DNA from: Corynebacterium gerontici
GTDB lineage: Bacteria > Actinomycetota > Actinomycetes > Mycobacteriales > Mycobacteriaceae
NCBI RefSeq assembly: GCF_003813985.1
Contig: NZ_CP033897.1
Location: 1-64,000, forward strand
Length of the DNA stretch: 64,000 nucleotides
Direction of reading: 5' to 3'
The translations under genes and the position numbers were made by a program. Positions 62,939 through 64,000 of the stretch are shown piece by piece. How positions within the stretch are numbered: position 1 is the stretch's first letter; every line of letters begins with the position of its first letter. The notes beneath the pieces were generated by a model. It worked only from the letters and a program-made list of their open reading frames with translations. It was not told the origin of the DNA and ran no database searches.

Positions 62939-63969
62939 GAAAAACGCTCCGGGTTCATTGCTTGGATCAATGCTTGGTCATCGGGACTCGGCTCCACGCC
63001 ACTGAGCTGATCGGCACCAAGGCGCGCGGCCAGGGCAGCGAGCAAGATGCCGTGGCGAAAGTAGCCGGTGGAAATCAGTGCGTCTGTGCGTGGGTCGCGT
63101 CCAAAAAGTGGCACGTCATCGGGGGTGCCGGGGCGCGCGCCAGCGGAGACCTCTTTGATCCCCAATAATTGAATATCTGGCAGGATGCGCGCGGCATCGC
63201 GCAGCAAATCGAGCACACCACCGGCGAGGGGATCGGGCTGCAAATCCTCACGGCTCGTAGCGCCCAGCACCAGCTCATCACCGCGAGGCACCAAATACAC
63301 CGGTCGATCCAGCACAAAACCGCGCACCACGCGCCGCAGCAGCGGTTCCCCAGCCGGATCAGCGGGCATGTGTAGCCGCAGAATGTCGCCATGCACAGGC
63401 CGAAGCGGCAGGTCAAAGAACTCCGCCGCCCCCAGTCCTGCGCACACAATCGTGTTGGGCCCAAGATCGACCGCGTCCGCTTTTCTGCGCTCCACCGGCA
63501 CCTGCTCAAGCAGGTGTGCCATGAGGGCTCGGGGATTGATCTGGTGATCCCCAGGGACCGATACAGCTCCGGCGATGCCCGGTGTCAAAGCAGGCTCTAA
63601 GGTGCGTGCTTGGCTGGCTGTGAGCCTTTCCGCCTGTGCTCCGTATCGCTGCTGCAAATCCAGTACGTCATGCAGGTGGCTTAGATCGGCGCGGTCACCG
63701 GCCACCACCAGCGTGCCGGAGCGGATGAGGGTGGTTGGTGCGTCGACAAGCTCTAAAAATGCCGGGTACTCCTGCGCAGAGCGAAACATCAGCGGATACA
63801 ACGGATCCTGCTCAAATTGCATTTCTGCTGTTGGAGCCAGCATGCCCGCGGCAAAATGCGAGGCCTGCGAGGCAGGATCGGGGTCAATCACGCGGACTTC
63901 ATGACCGCGTTGCTGCAAGAGCGCAGCGGTAGCTAGGCCGATGAGGCCAGCACCAATAACGGTGTACAT
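62935..63969 (-). CDS. thiO: Glycine oxidase ThiO
   Basis: ThiO is an FAD enzyme that oxidises glycine to the imine used by ThiG. The 344-residue protein has the dinucleotide fold MYTVIGAGLIGLATAALLQQ at the start, then the loop HFAAGMLAP, the substrate-binding region and GYFRHGILLA near the C-terminus. The ATG at 63969 has GGAGGAAAGG 4-13 bases before it. It is the first thi gene visible of the minus-strand operon; any TPP riboswitch or upstream gene would lie beyond the window end. Confidence 0.95.
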   Translation of the reverse strand: MYTVIGAGLIGLATAALLQQRGHEVRVIDPDPASQASHFAAGMLAPTAEMQFEQDPLYPLMFRSAQEYPAFLELVDAPTTLIRSGTLVVAGDRADLSHLHDVLDLQQRYGAQAERLTASQARTLEPALTPGIAGAVSVPGDHQINPRALMAHLLEQVPVERRKADAVDLGPNTIVCAGLGAAEFFDLPLRPVHGDILRLHMPADPAGEPLLRRVVRGFVLDRPVYLVPRGDELVLGATSREDLQPDPLAGGVLDLLRDAARILPDIQLLGIKEVSAGARPGTPDDVPLFGRDPRTDALISTGYFRHGILLAALAARLGADQLSGVEPSPDDQALIQAMNPERFS

Positions 63970-64000
63970 CAGATACCTTTCCTCCGGCGGGGGTGCCGCA

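Overview
The window is the origin-proximal part of a Corynebacterium chromosome (species not determined). It opens with dnaA, an origin rich in DnaA boxes, dnaN, recF, dciA and gyrB. It then carries gyrA, a DUF3566 gene, tRNA-Ile and tRNA-Ala, a CwsA-position gene, ppiA, crgA and the pknB-pknA-pbpA-rodA-pstP-fhaB-fhaA block followed by tRNA-Leu. That order is typical of Corynebacteriales. Codon use is GC-rich, and several genes probably start on GTG or TTG.

Layout. 1-7.2 kb: replication initiation and gyrase. 7.3-11.4 kb: an accessory stretch between gyrB and gyrA, with a DUF6918-like gene, an SDR enzyme, a ribbon-helix-helix/Doc-like pair whose Fic motif has decayed, an Abi/HEPN gene bracketed by direct repeats, and an orphan gene. 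11.8-15 kb: gyrA and tRNAs. 15-24 kb: small membrane and lipoproteins (one starting inside a parS site), a GH13 enzyme, a sugar ABC operon, ppiA, a rhomboid protease and a dense DnaA-box cluster 21 kb from oriC. 24-33.4 kb: the cell-division, cell-wall and phospho-signalling operon. 33.6-37.3 kb: tRNA-Leu followed by a plasmid-like island (zinc-ribbon gene, 12-bp iteron-like arrays, a bacteriocin-like precursor with a candidate immunity protein, repB, repA). 37.3-39.4 kb: an osmoprotectant-type ABC operon with no binding-protein gene next to it. 39.4-47.2 kb: MFS, DinB-like, a decayed ATP-binding gene, an M20 peptidase, bioB-bsaP, a second parS site, a wall-associated lipoprotein and ogt. 47.2-64 kb: thiD, transporters, regulators, a GNAT-LOG fusion, hrpB-panE, alkB, and thiE facing a thiOSGF operon.

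How the parts fit. DnaA, oriC, the two parS sites and the distal DnaA-box cluster are the cis-acting replication and segregation machinery. The kinase block couples envelope sensing (PASTA domains) to FHA effectors and to the PBP/RodA septal or elongation enzymes. The thi genes at the right end make the thiazole and couple it to the pyrimidine; bioB-bsaP makes biotin.

The most unexpected signals are (1) the 11-mer GCTTTTCGACG, present 14 times exactly plus once as a 10-mer, where about 0.1 copy is expected by chance; (2) the distal DnaA-box cluster; and (3) the putative bacteriocin/immunity pair on the plasmid-derived island.
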